A stretch of DNA of 5,348 nt, taken from Bacteroidetes bacterium SW_11_45_7. GTDB lineage: Bacteria; Bacteroidota; Bacteroidia; Chitinophagales; SW-11-45-7. The notes under the pieces are model-generated. The model did not search any database and had not been told where the DNA came from. It worked only from the letters and a program-made list of their open reading frames with translations. Positions 1 to 5,151 of the stretch are shown here, piece by piece. Made by a program: the position numbers and the translations under genes. The stretch covers positions 1-5,348 of the forward strand of contig PXTV01000159.1 of the NCBI GenBank assembly GCA_003022985.1. Reading direction: 5' to 3'. Numbering within the stretch: the stretch's first letter is position 1; every line of letters starts with the position of its first letter.

Positions 1-379
1 CCCGGAACATATGAAGCGTGCCGGGGTTTGACGAGTCATCGAAGATGTTGATGTTGTAGTTCTGATTGTTGCCGCCCCAGAAGCCGCTAAATCGCAGGTG
101 CGCTTCACTTCCCGGCAAGCTCAGGCGCATTTTCTCCTTGATATCGAGACGGCTGGCCGGGTTGGTTACGCCAATGCCCGTATTGCCATTGTTCAATACA
201 ACCAGCTTCGATGACTGATTCGCTGACTTCACATGGAAAAGCGTATCGGATGAGTTGTTCCCTATGACATCTAAGCGAGAAGTGGGGTTAGCATTGCCAA
301 TCCCCACGTTTTGGGCCCCACTTTTACTACAAATGCCAATGGCGAATAGGAGGCAGCATAATGGAAATATCCTTGTCAT
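1..379 (-). CDS. Secreted GIG-repeat surface protein, N-terminal part (runs off window)
   Basis: The reading frame starts at the ATG at 379 and stays open to the window edge, giving 126 residues. Residues 1-22 form a signal peptide: Thr-Arg after Met, a hydrophobic Cys/Leu-rich core, and probable cleavage after SGA, before QNVGIGN. Two GIG-type repeats follow: NVGIGNANPTSRLDVIG (24-40) and NTGIGVTNPASRLDI (66-80). After them comes a segment rich in Gly and Asn (about 98-112). Such repeats are common in secreted Bacteroidota proteins and phage tail-fibre-like proteins, where they are thought to form beta-rich, often trimeric, stalks. The neighbour at 662-2329 is a paralogue, and residues 22-49 match its residues 24-51 at 27 of 28 positions. 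No other ATG just upstream is in frame, so the start is fairly firm. The C-terminus, and so any ligand-binding or anchoring domain, is outside the window. The binding target is unknown. Confidence 0.88.
   Translation of the reverse strand, partial: MTRIFPLCCLLFAIGICSKSGAQNVGIGNANPTSRLDVIGNNSSDTLFHVKSANQSSKLVVLNNGNTGIGVTNPASRLDIKEKMRLSLPGSEAHLRFSGFWGGNNQNYNINIFDDSSNPGTLHMFR
233..316 (-). repeat. 84-bp duplicated adhesin head module, copy 1
   Basis: This segment encodes the residues around the signal-peptide cleavage site and the first GIG repeat. It matches 2177-2260 at 77 of 84 bases. Six of the seven differences are silent; the only amino-acid change is Asn (here) versus Ser (copy 2). Similarity falls sharply on the signal-peptide side and fades more gradually on the other side. 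Confidence 0.9.
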
Positions 380-423
380 GATCCATGATGTTTCATTATG
401 AAATTGTTATCCGAATGATGATG

Positions 424-464
424 AAAAGATAAGCGCAGCATTTTGCAGTGCCAATTCAAATTTT
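424..464 (-). promoter_or_regulatory. Candidate Bacteroidota-type promoter of the truncated GIG-repeat gene
   Basis: On the minus strand, TTG (452-454) is followed after exactly 20 nt by TATCTTTT (424-431), which matches TAnnTTTG at 5 of its 6 fixed bases. The TTG lies in a 16-bp block, AAAATTTGAATTGGCA (449-464), found unchanged before the paralogue. Predicted transcription would start near 417, giving a leader of roughly 40 nt before the ATG at 379. The assignment is inferred from consensus and from the conserved geometry. Confidence 0.5.
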
Positions 465-661
465 CCGGGAAAAATGGAAATCCACCTCCCCATTGAATAG
501 ATGGCATTTTGGTTAAGTGGTGGACCAAAAGCCCTTATGGCAAGACTTGTATTGATAAACGAGTAGCCAACGGGCAAGGTAGTAATTGGAAAAAGCAGCA
601 AGCAGAAGCTGATGTTAAGAATTGGTTTGTGTTATGTGAGGCAATGTGCGGACCAGAGATT

Positions 662-2329
662 TTATTTCGGGCCAATGGCAAACCAGGCAATTTCTTCACT
701 GGTGTGATTTCCATCAAATCCATTTGTTGTTTCAGATTCACCTGCGCGGATGTAAAAATCACTATAGCCCACTTGCTCTGCATGGGCAATTGTAGCTTCT
801 TCTGAACCATATTGGGTTTGAATGGTGACAAATACTTTGGGTGCAAATGGTGCGTTGCTATTGAATGATTGGTCAAATGTCACCTTTTCTCTGCCGCCTT
901 GCATATCATGGGAGATTTCGCCCCATTCGAAACGGATATTTTTGCTTTTACTTTTATGGTCAAACGCATTGCCAAAAAGGCCGCCATCGATCTTGGTATC
1001 ACCGGAGACTTTTGCATCTCCACTGACTTGTAACTCATTACCACCTGCACTTGCCCCCACCGTCACTTTACCATTCGGTACATCCCGCTGAAGGTGTAAC
1101 CTTGAGCCTGACGCGTCATTTTCGCTTGTGATATTGAGGTTTTTGCCATTGTTTCCCCAAATGTAGAAGCCCCAATCTTCTCCAAATGCTTCAAGCTTTA
1201 ATGGATGATTGTCTTTGATATGCAATCTATGCGCAGGGTTGGTAGTCCCGATGCCTACCTTGCCACCATCGGTAATGGTCATTCGTTCATTCCGTTGATT
1301 CGTATAAAAACGAATATGGCCCGAGCCACTACTTTGATCACCTGCTGAAAACCGGATATCACCCCCGAAATTTCTGAAATCAGACGCATTGCTACCACCG
1401 ATTGCTCCATCCAACACCAAATAACCACCTGACGGTATACTCCACGCTTGTGAACCAGTCACATGGAGCGTTTCGTTGGGGTACTTCCTGTGAATGCCTA
1501 CGTTGCCGTTATCCGCAATCGTCAGGCCGTTGCTGCTGCCTGTGCGAAAGCGGATGTCATTGGTCCCGGTGCCGGAGGCCCGATTGCGCACATAAAAGGT
1601 GTGATCGCCATCATTGTCCGAGTTTTGCTCGTAATCCAAAAACGCATGATCATCCTGAACTTCTATTGAAAGGTGTTCGCTTGCGCCTCTCCCTAACCGG
1701 GCGTCCTCATTTTTGCCATTGAAAATGTACGATTTTCCCTGCACCACCATGCGGGCTTTGGGAATGGTGGTGCCTATGCCCACATTCCCATTGCCGCGGA
1801 CCGTCATAATATCTTCAAATTTGTCGTCCTTGCCTGTTCCTGCGAAGATGACGCCTCCATCCGGATCATTGTTGTTGCCATCCGTCATTTCAAAGACATA
1901 GCTGTCCCTGTCCTTGTTAATGCCGATGAATGATTTTGACGAGCCGGGAGCCTGCTTGAAAATTTTAAGCCCGCTTTCTGCCCCTTTTCCGCCTACGATC
2001 AATGCATCGCTGTAGTCATCATTGTCGATAGCGTAATCCCCCCCGTATTGGGCTTTGGCATCGAGGAGCAGCGAACCGTCTTGCACTTCAAATTTGGTCT
2101 TTGGCTTTTTGGTACCAATACCGATCCGTCCATTTTTGAGCACAACCAACCTGGACACCTCACCGGCAGTTTGTACATGGAAAAGCGTATCGGATGAGTT
2201 ATTCCCAATCACATCTAAGCGCGAAGTGGGGCTGGCATTGCCAATGCCCACGTTTTGGGCATAAATAGATGGGCAACTGAGTAAAATGGCTAAGCTGATG
2301 ATGCTAACGTGTGTAAATAAGTTCCTCAT
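662..2329 (-). CDS. Secreted GIG-repeat protein with C-terminal H-type lectin-like domain
   Basis: A complete 555-residue protein. Residues 1-24 form a signal peptide, with likely cleavage at SIYA/QN. Five GIG-type repeats follow: NVGIGNASP (26-34), RIGIGTKKP (68-76), NVGIGTTIP (182-190), a degenerate NVGIHRKYP (276-284) and KVGIGTTNP (357-365). Each is followed by a hydrophobic LxVxG-like strand, and several are preceded by an IRF..MTI..G-like segment. Residues about 464-553 resemble an H-type lectin fold: VTFDQSF, then AP.VFVTIQ, then VGYSDFYIRAGES, ending EEIAWFAIG. The likely role is a secreted or surface stalk presenting a glycan- or surface-binding tip; the ligand cannot be told from sequence. 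No type IX secretion sorting domain or membrane anchor is visible. I chose the start at 2329 because it gives a normal signal peptide like the paralogue's. An in-frame ATG at 2365 would add 12 residues (MCIHCRKRIGLI). The neighbour at 1-379 is a tandem paralogue. Confidence 0.9.
   Translation of the reverse strand: MRNLFTHVSIISLAILLSCPSIYAQNVGIGNASPTSRLDVIGNNSSDTLFHVQTAGEVSRLVVLKNGRIGIGTKKPKTKFEVQDGSLLLDAKAQYGGDYAIDNDDYSDALIVGGKGAESGLKIFKQAPGSSKSFIGINKDRDSYVFEMTDGNNNDPDGGVIFAGTGKDDKFEDIMTVRGNGNVGIGTTIPKARMVVQGKSYIFNGKNEDARLGRGASEHLSIEVQDDHAFLDYEQNSDNDGDHTFYVRNRASGTGTNDIRFRTGSSNGLTIADNGNVGIHRKYPNETLHVTGSQAWSIPSGGYLVLDGAIGGSNASDFRNFGGDIRFSAGDQSSGSGHIRFYTNQRNERMTITDGGKVGIGTTNPAHRLHIKDNHPLKLEAFGEDWGFYIWGNNGKNLNITSENDASGSRLHLQRDVPNGKVTVGASAGGNELQVSGDAKVSGDTKIDGGLFGNAFDHKSKSKNIRFEWGEISHDMQGGREKVTFDQSFNSNAPFAPKVFVTIQTQYGSEEATIAHAEQVGYSDFYIRAGESETTNGFDGNHTSEEIAWFAIGPK
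671..940 (-). other. H-type lectin-like domain coding region (residues 464-553)
   Basis: The encoded segment shows the family's usual order: a V.F...F strand (483-489), then P-x-V-x-V-x-I (497-503), then a V.Y..F.I strand (520-527), and a terminal W-F-A-I-G (549-553). In known H-type lectins these strands form a six-stranded beta sandwich that trimerises and binds sugars such as N-acetylgalactosamine. A trimer would suit a stalk of GIG repeats. The domain call is from pattern recognition, and the sugar-contacting residues were not verified. Confidence 0.55.
2177..2260 (-). repeat. 84-bp duplicated adhesin head module, copy 2
   Basis: Second copy of the segment at 233-316, 77 of 84 bases identical, encoding residues 24-51 of the lectin-like protein. 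The signal peptides upstream are clearly different in sequence, so the shared block begins almost exactly at the predicted cleavage site. Confidence 0.9.
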
Positions 2330-2395
2330 AATAAGACCGATTCGTTTTCGACAATGAATACACATACCTGACAGGTGGGTCCATTGGATGTCAAT

Positions 2396-2436
2396 CGAAG
2401 TTAGATACAGCTATAAGGATTGCCAATTCAAATTTT
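2396..2436 (-). promoter_or_regulatory. Candidate Bacteroidota-type promoter of the lectin-like gene
   Basis: On the minus strand, TTG (2424-2426) is followed after exactly 20 nt by TAACTTCG (2396-2403), which matches TAnnTTTG at 5 of 6 fixed bases. The TTG lies in the same 16-bp block (2421-2436) found before the paralogue at 449-464. Predicted transcription starts near 2389. The leader would be about 60 nt to the preferred ATG at 2329, and contains an 11-bp palindrome, ACCTGACAGGT (2366-2376). This is inferred from consensus and geometry. Confidence 0.5.
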
Positions 2437-2466
2437 GATATATCTTTTGTACGGCAGGGATTTTGT

Positions 2467-2481
2467 GGTTTACGGCAAACC
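2467..2481. repeat. Small inverted repeat between the helical-protein and lectin-like genes
   Basis: GGTTT and AAACC (5 bp each) flank a 5-nt loop, downstream of the stop codon at 2516 on the minus strand. It lacks a following T-tract on that strand, so it is not a canonical terminator. It could stabilise a 3' end, or it may be chance. Confidence 0.25.
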
Positions 2482-2515
2482 GCCTTTATCGGGTTGAAAA
2501 TTGGGAATTCCACCC

Positions 2516-4075
2516 TTAGAGCTGATATCTTTGCAGGGCTCCTTCCCTGACAATATTAGCAAAAGGACGGTTGGTCAGTTTGCTGTCGATCCAGTCGATG
2601 TAGTTGAAATGTTCCAGCATAAGCAGCTCTTGTGGGTCCTTGCGCAACTCGAGGATTTCCTGGCGGAGTTCTTTGAGGTGGGCTAATTCATCCTGAGTGG
2701 TCACAATATCAGGCGTTTTGCGCAAAAATCGCAAGAGGGTTTGTTCGGATTTCATCATGTTTTCCTTTCGCTTCAGGTAGCGATATGTAGAGGTGATGCT
2801 GTTGGCTACCATAATCCGGTTATCGAGTTCGTAGTGGATAATCAAGACCATGATTTTGCAATAAGAGAACAGGTCGTAGCGCACCTGGGTTTTGGTAAAT
2901 TCCTCCAAAAGTTGATTTACATAATGCAAACTTTGTTCAAATGCTTCATTGGCAAAGTAAATTTGATGGGCCAGGGTAAGGAAGTCCATTTTATCAGAGA
3001 CCTTCACGATGTCCGTAAAATAAGAAAGACCCGGCTCGACTTCGTTTTCCCATATTTGCCGGGCTTTTTGGAACTGCCCGAGGTCTGTCAGTCGCACTAA
3101 ATTGGTTTTGTGGATAGCCTGGAACAGCTCATAGCGCAATTCCGGAAACCGCTTTGTCAAGGGGAGTTGTTCTTTGATGTTCTGCGCCCAATCCAGGGTG
3201 TCTTTCAGTTGGCCATAGGTTTTTAACCTTGTTTGCAAGGTTACTTCATTGGTGAGGGCTTTGACGTAATCCTTGATGCGCTCGCGCTTTTGCTTTGGAT
3301 ATTGATCAAACAGCGCCAAAAGGCGATTGTTATAAGTAAGACAGGCATTGTAATCCTGTTTGAGATAATGATAAACCAACCAAAAGGTTAGAAAAGATTT
3401 TCTGGCTGTGAACGTTTCATTCAAGGGCTCGCTCTGATACAAATCCCGTCCTGCCTGTTGCTCCAGCGAGTCGAGCACATGAGGTTGACGCACAATATGG
3501 TAGCGCATCATCTTGTTGTAAACCGAGTTGTTCAACTGCCTGTATTGATCTTCGAGTTCAGCATTTTGGACGTGTTGATGTTTAATTTTGTTGTATTCAC
3601 CTTCGATCTCTTCCACTTTATCAAAGTCCCACATGTACCTGTAAAGCTCGATTTCCTTTTTCGTGAGCTGTTGCAGATGTTCGTGTAATTCGTGCTCGGC
3701 ACTTTTCTTTTTGGCTTTCTCCAACAAGGGAATCGCATGTTGATAAAGCCCTTTGAGCTTTAATATCTCAATTGTTTTTCGGTATTCAAGGATTTCCGTT
3801 TCCACCTTAATATCACTATAGCAAGTGTTTAATGCCTTGAGAATGAGCTGGTACAGATAGTTCTTTTCGGATGAGAGATGCTTAATAATGCCGCTTTCTT
3901 GCAATTGCTGTTTCAGCTCCTCTTCATCATATTGATCCTGTTTTTCAATAGCATCGAAGAGCATGGTATATTTTTTATCGCTACCATGAATTTTGGTGAA
4001 CTGCTTAAAGTAACGTTTTTCGCTCTTGGTCATGGATTTGATGAGCTCGTGAAGTTTCGGAGAGGGCCGTTTCAT
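2516..4075 (-). CDS. Conserved alpha-helical (TPR-like) cytoplasmic protein of unknown function
   Basis: A complete 519-residue protein with no signal peptide and no membrane segment, rich in Lys, Glu, Gln and Leu and apparently helical throughout. The N-terminal segment (about 7-58) carries LHELIKSMTKSEKRYFKQF, then a YTMLFDAIEKQ helix and YDEEELKQQL. I associate this arrangement with a protein family widespread in Bacteroidota, but know no established function for it. Later segments look like TPR helix pairs: about 227-260 (aromatic-rich, YHYLKQDYNACLTYNNRLLALF), 316-345 and 365-393 (LAHQIYFANEAFEQSLHYVNQLL). The C-terminus (about 486-510) has FNYIDWIDSKL. A scaffold or protein-protein interaction role fits the helical repeats, but no catalytic motif is seen. 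The ATG at 4075 is chosen because the conserved N-terminal segment follows at once; Met15 would cut it. It is separated from the lectin-like gene by about 190 bp and is probably transcribed separately. Confidence 0.9.
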   Translation of the reverse strand: MKRPSPKLHELIKSMTKSEKRYFKQFTKIHGSDKKYTMLFDAIEKQDQYDEEELKQQLQESGIIKHLSSEKNYLYQLILKALNTCYSDIKVETEILEYRKTIEILKLKGLYQHAIPLLEKAKKKSAEHELHEHLQQLTKKEIELYRYMWDFDKVEEIEGEYNKIKHQHVQNAELEDQYRQLNNSVYNKMMRYHIVRQPHVLDSLEQQAGRDLYQSEPLNETFTARKSFLTFWLVYHYLKQDYNACLTYNNRLLALFDQYPKQKRERIKDYVKALTNEVTLQTRLKTYGQLKDTLDWAQNIKEQLPLTKRFPELRYELFQAIHKTNLVRLTDLGQFQKARQIWENEVEPGLSYFTDIVKVSDKMDFLTLAHQIYFANEAFEQSLHYVNQLLEEFTKTQVRYDLFSYCKIMVLIIHYELDNRIMVANSITSTYRYLKRKENMMKSEQTLLRFLRKTPDIVTTQDELAHLKELRQEILELRKDPQELLMLEHFNYIDWIDSKLTNRPFANIVREGALQRYQL

Positions 4076-4217
4076 GCTGCATTTTTTAGTTTTGGATCAA
4101 ACAGTTATAACAACTAAATTTATAAAAAATTGATTGTGAATTACATCGTACGCAAAAAATAGCTCAAAGAGCAGATTTTTAGAAAGCTGGATTTTTAAAT
4201 TCATAAAATCAGGCGCC
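4076..4217. other. AT-rich intergenic segment upstream of the helical-protein gene
   Basis: No gene is visible here. It must hold the promoter of the minus-strand gene starting at 4075, but I see no full match: TAAATTTA (4115-4122) matches the -7 box at 5 of 6 fixed bases on the minus strand, without a TTG at the right distance. On the plus strand, TAGTTTTG (4087-4094) matches TAnnTTTG exactly, also without a well-placed TTG. It could start a transcript running into the structured element beyond 4218, but this is weak. Confidence 0.3.
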
Positions 4218-4400
4218 AGCGGGTTCCTAAGAGGAACTGAAAATTAGGCCAAACCGGTCAGACCGCTCTAATGAATGGCCAGCTCTAAATTCGTATTGTG
4301 CCGGCAGGAAGTTGGCTTGATTTCTTAGCGCTCTGACCGGTAGGCACAACCGTGCGGTTGCGTGCCCGCTTACCGGCACCAGCATCCACTGGTGTTTTTT
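4218..4400 (+). ncRNA. Candidate structured RNA or 5' leader ending in an intrinsic terminator
   Basis: There is no open frame here, but there is dense inverted-repeat structure. AGCG (4218-4221) can pair with CGCT (4367-4370) as a closing stem. GTTCCT/AGGAAC (4223-4237) forms a perfect hairpin. ACCGGTCAGACCGCT (4253-4267) pairs with 4327-4341 at 14 of 15 positions, and within it GCCAGCT (4278-4284) pairs with AGTTGGC (4310-4316) with one G-U. GGCAC-AACCG (4343-4352) pairs with CGGTT (4355-4359) and GTGCC (4362-4366) with a 2-nt bulge. A terminator follows at once, fixing the plus strand as sense if it is RNA. CCGGTA (4337-4342) can alternatively pair with TACCGG (4371-4376), breaking the long stem, as a switch would. 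It could be a small RNA, an attenuator-like leader of hicB, or a repeat element acting as DNA. I recognise no known RNA family. Confidence 0.45.
4377..4400 (+). terminator. Intrinsic (rho-independent) terminator, plus strand
   Basis: CACCAG (4377-4382) and CTGGTG (4389-4394) form a perfect 6-bp stem with a 6-nt loop, followed by six T (4395-4400). Two G-U pairs could lengthen the stem. The T-tract is only on the plus strand. It lies 64 nt before the hicB-like start and after no plus-strand gene, so it must end a non-coding transcript or attenuate one reading into hicB. Confidence 0.7.
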
Positions 4401-4423
4401 CAGTAAAGCCCAAGCCGCTAAAA

Positions 4424-4447
4424 AACCAAAACTTTCTTAACTTGGTT
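4424..4447. promoter_or_regulatory. Inverted repeat in the hicB-like upstream region (possible operator)
   Basis: AACCAA (4424-4429) and TTGGTT (4442-4447) are perfect inverted arms 12 nt apart, ending 17 nt before the hicB-like ATG. They overlap TAACTTGG (4438-4445), which matches the TAnnTTTG box at 5 of 6 fixed bases but has no clear -33 element. Toxin-antitoxin operons are often autoregulated at such sites. However, this antitoxin appears too short to carry its own DNA-binding domain, so the assignment is tentative. Confidence 0.25.
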
Positions 4448-4464
4448 AGCAATCAAAACCGATT

Positions 4465-4680
4465 ATGAAACTGACATTAGTGATCACAAAAGGTGAAGAC
4501 GGCTTCCTGATCGGCCAACTCAAAGAAATTCCGGAAGTTATTTCACAAGCCACCGATCAAAATGAGTTAAAAGCCAACATCAAAGATGCGCTGTCATTAT
4601 ACCTGGAAGATGTGCGATCTGAGCAGATATCTTCTCATGAACTGGTTGCCGAAGAGGAGTTTCAATATGAGCAGGAATGA
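4465..4680 (+). CDS. hicB: HicB-like antitoxin (type II toxin-antitoxin), intact
   Basis: A 71-residue protein that resembles the partial RNase H-like core of HicB antitoxins: a first strand (LTLVITKGEDG), a second strand (FLIGQLKEIPEV), a strand/turn before ATDQNELKANIKDALSLYLED, where the helix lies, and an acidic tail (SSHELVAEEEFQYEQE). HicB proteins bind HicA and block its RNase activity. This copy is of the short type: nothing after about residue 50 looks like a ribbon-helix-helix or helix-turn-helix domain, so autoregulation by DNA binding is doubtful. The stop codon overlaps the ATG of a HicA-like gene by 4 bp (ATGA), as expected for translational coupling in the antitoxin-first order. 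The toxin partner is inactivated, leaving this antitoxin orphaned. The family call relies partly on that neighbour, since the HicB sequence alone is weakly diagnostic. Confidence 0.82.
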   Translation: MKLTLVITKGEDGFLIGQLKEIPEVISQATDQNELKANIKDALSLYLEDVRSEQISSHELVAEEEFQYEQE

Positions 4681-4864
4681 AACGAAAGTAATTCATCGAG
4701 TATCTGAATAGCCGGAATTGCTACCTACACCGACACGGCAGTAATCACGACATTGTGCAAAACAGATCAACAGGTAAAAAAACGAGCTTACCCAGACACC
4801 CAAAATTGGATAGAAACCTTTGAAGCTGATTTGCAAACAACTCAGGATTGAACCACCTTTTTAA
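4677..4864 (+). pseudogene. hicA: HicA-like mRNA interferase toxin, inactivated by a stop and a frameshift
   Basis: Translation from the ATG at 4677 reads MKRK, then TAA at codon 5 (4689-4691), where HicA proteins commonly have Glu (GAA to TAA is one change). The same frame continues with clear HicA sequence: FIEYLNSRNCYLHRHGSNHD (6-25) and later GKKTSLPRHPKLDRNL (33-48). It then meets TGA at 4821. The expected ending, KLICKQLRIEPPF then TAA at 4862-4864, continues in another frame from 4823, so one base is missing near 4821-4823. Repaired, the product would be about 62 residues, normal for HicA, a double-stranded-RNA-binding-fold RNase that cleaves mRNA. The presumed catalytic His (His24 in GSNH) is intact. 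No start codon lies between the stop and His24 in this frame, so no active toxin should be made. Two independent lesions argue against a sequencing error. Confidence 0.88.
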
Positions 4865-4924
4865 GAGAAAATGCCCGTTTTCTGTGGGATCGGTCTTCCT
4901 GGCTCATTCTCTGGTATAAAGCTT

Positions 4925-4941
4925 TGAACCCTTCGGGTTCA
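4925..4941. repeat. Hairpin 1 of the CCC/GGG palindrome cluster
   Basis: TGAACCC and GGGTTCA form a perfect 7-bp stem with loop TTC, between the hicA remnant and the transposase gene. Neither strand has a T-tract after it, so it is not a typical terminator. It shares the CCC-loop-GGG core with the hairpins at 5062-5077 and 5113-5129. Confidence 0.6.
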
Positions 4942-5061
4942 GTTCACAATAATTGAAACCAATATAATTATGCTAAGTATTTAATTCGTTTTTTTGATAT
5001 CGTTACCCAATAAAGTCACCTCGATTGTCAAAAGTTAATAGAAGTTATCTTTGAATAATGC

Positions 5062-5077
5062 GACCCCGAATGGGGTC
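5062..5077. repeat. Hairpin 2 of the CCC/GGG palindrome cluster
   Basis: GACCCC and GGGGTC form a perfect 6-bp stem with loop GAAT, followed by TAAAGGTTTATAG. Its place 75 bp before the tnpA start suggests it is part of, or next to, the left end of the IS200-like element. Such palindromes are bound by TnpA proteins of this family. Confidence 0.6.
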
Positions 5078-5112
5078 TAAAGGTTTATAGCCACAAGATC
5101 AGTACCAAAAGG

Positions 5113-5129
5113 CGATCCCGTAGGGATCG
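5113..5129. repeat. Hairpin 3: probable subterminal palindrome near the transposase start
   Basis: CGATCCC and GGGATCG form a perfect 7-bp stem with loop GTA, ending 22 nt before the tnpA ATG. In IS200/IS605 elements an imperfect palindrome near the left end is recognised by TnpA, and in the mRNA it can hinder translation of tnpA. REP sequences linked to stand-alone TnpA-like proteins look similar. Which applies here cannot be decided without the right end. Confidence 0.6.
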
Positions 5130-5151
5130 TACACCAAAACAATTTATAATC

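Larger units (their letters stand above)
4865..5151. other. Intergenic region between the hicA remnant and tnpA
   Basis: No coding region is supported. The segment holds the three short perfect palindromes annotated separately, with an AT-rich stretch at about 4945-5060 between the first and second. The left end of the insertion element should lie somewhere here, but its exact border cannot be fixed because IS200-type elements lack terminal inverted repeats and target duplications. Confidence 0.5.

Noticed and set aside
481..524. Possible terminator of the lectin-like gene (TCCACC/GGTGGA plus CCAT/ATGG, minus strand, T-rich beyond)
   Set aside because: The outer arms are only 6 bp and 32 nt apart, the inner stem is 4 bp, and the T-rich stretch is interrupted; too weak to annotate.
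535..876. Minus-strand open frame overlapping the 3' end of the lectin-like gene, and another at 407-601
   Set aside because: No domain or plausible start is seen. The first overlaps the lectin-like domain out of frame; the second covers the likely promoter of the truncated adhesin gene.
1402..1722. Plus-strand open frames inside the lectin-like gene (also 509-805, 822-1091, 1713-1901, 2055-2264)
   Set aside because: They lie antisense to a clear protein-coding gene, have odd composition (Cys/His/Arg or Pro/Ser rich) and no recognisable domain.
2270..2329. Lipoprotein signal (LLSC) in the lectin-like protein
   Set aside because: The residues before Cys do not fit the lipobox well and Pro follows it, while a normal signal peptidase I site (SIYA/QN) lies just after and is mirrored in the paralogue.
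2330..2365. In-frame upstream start for the lectin-like protein (MCIHCRKRIGLI extension)
   Set aside because: It would place 12 residues before a well-formed signal peptide, and the paralogue starts directly at the corresponding Met. It cannot be fully excluded because it still lies inside the predicted transcript.
2741..3100. Plus-strand frames antisense to the 519-residue gene (also 3458-3688 and 3878-4117)
   Set aside because: They are hydrophobic, Phe/Leu/Val-rich shadows typical of the complement of Lys/Glu-rich helical genes.
4290..4320. Resemblance of CCGGCAGGAAG to the apical loop region of bacterial SRP (4.5S) RNA
   Set aside because: The essential AGCAGCC-type side of the symmetric loop and the matching 5' arm are missing, and pairing in this region follows a different pattern.
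4253..4341. Integron attC site or MITE formed by the 15-bp inverted repeat upstream of the toxin-antitoxin pair
   Set aside because: No GTTRRRY/RYYYAAC core sites are present, and no flanking target duplication is visible.
4925..5129. Hairpin cluster as a CRISPR array
   Set aside because: The palindromes differ in sequence and spacing; there is no constant repeat and no spacer regularity.
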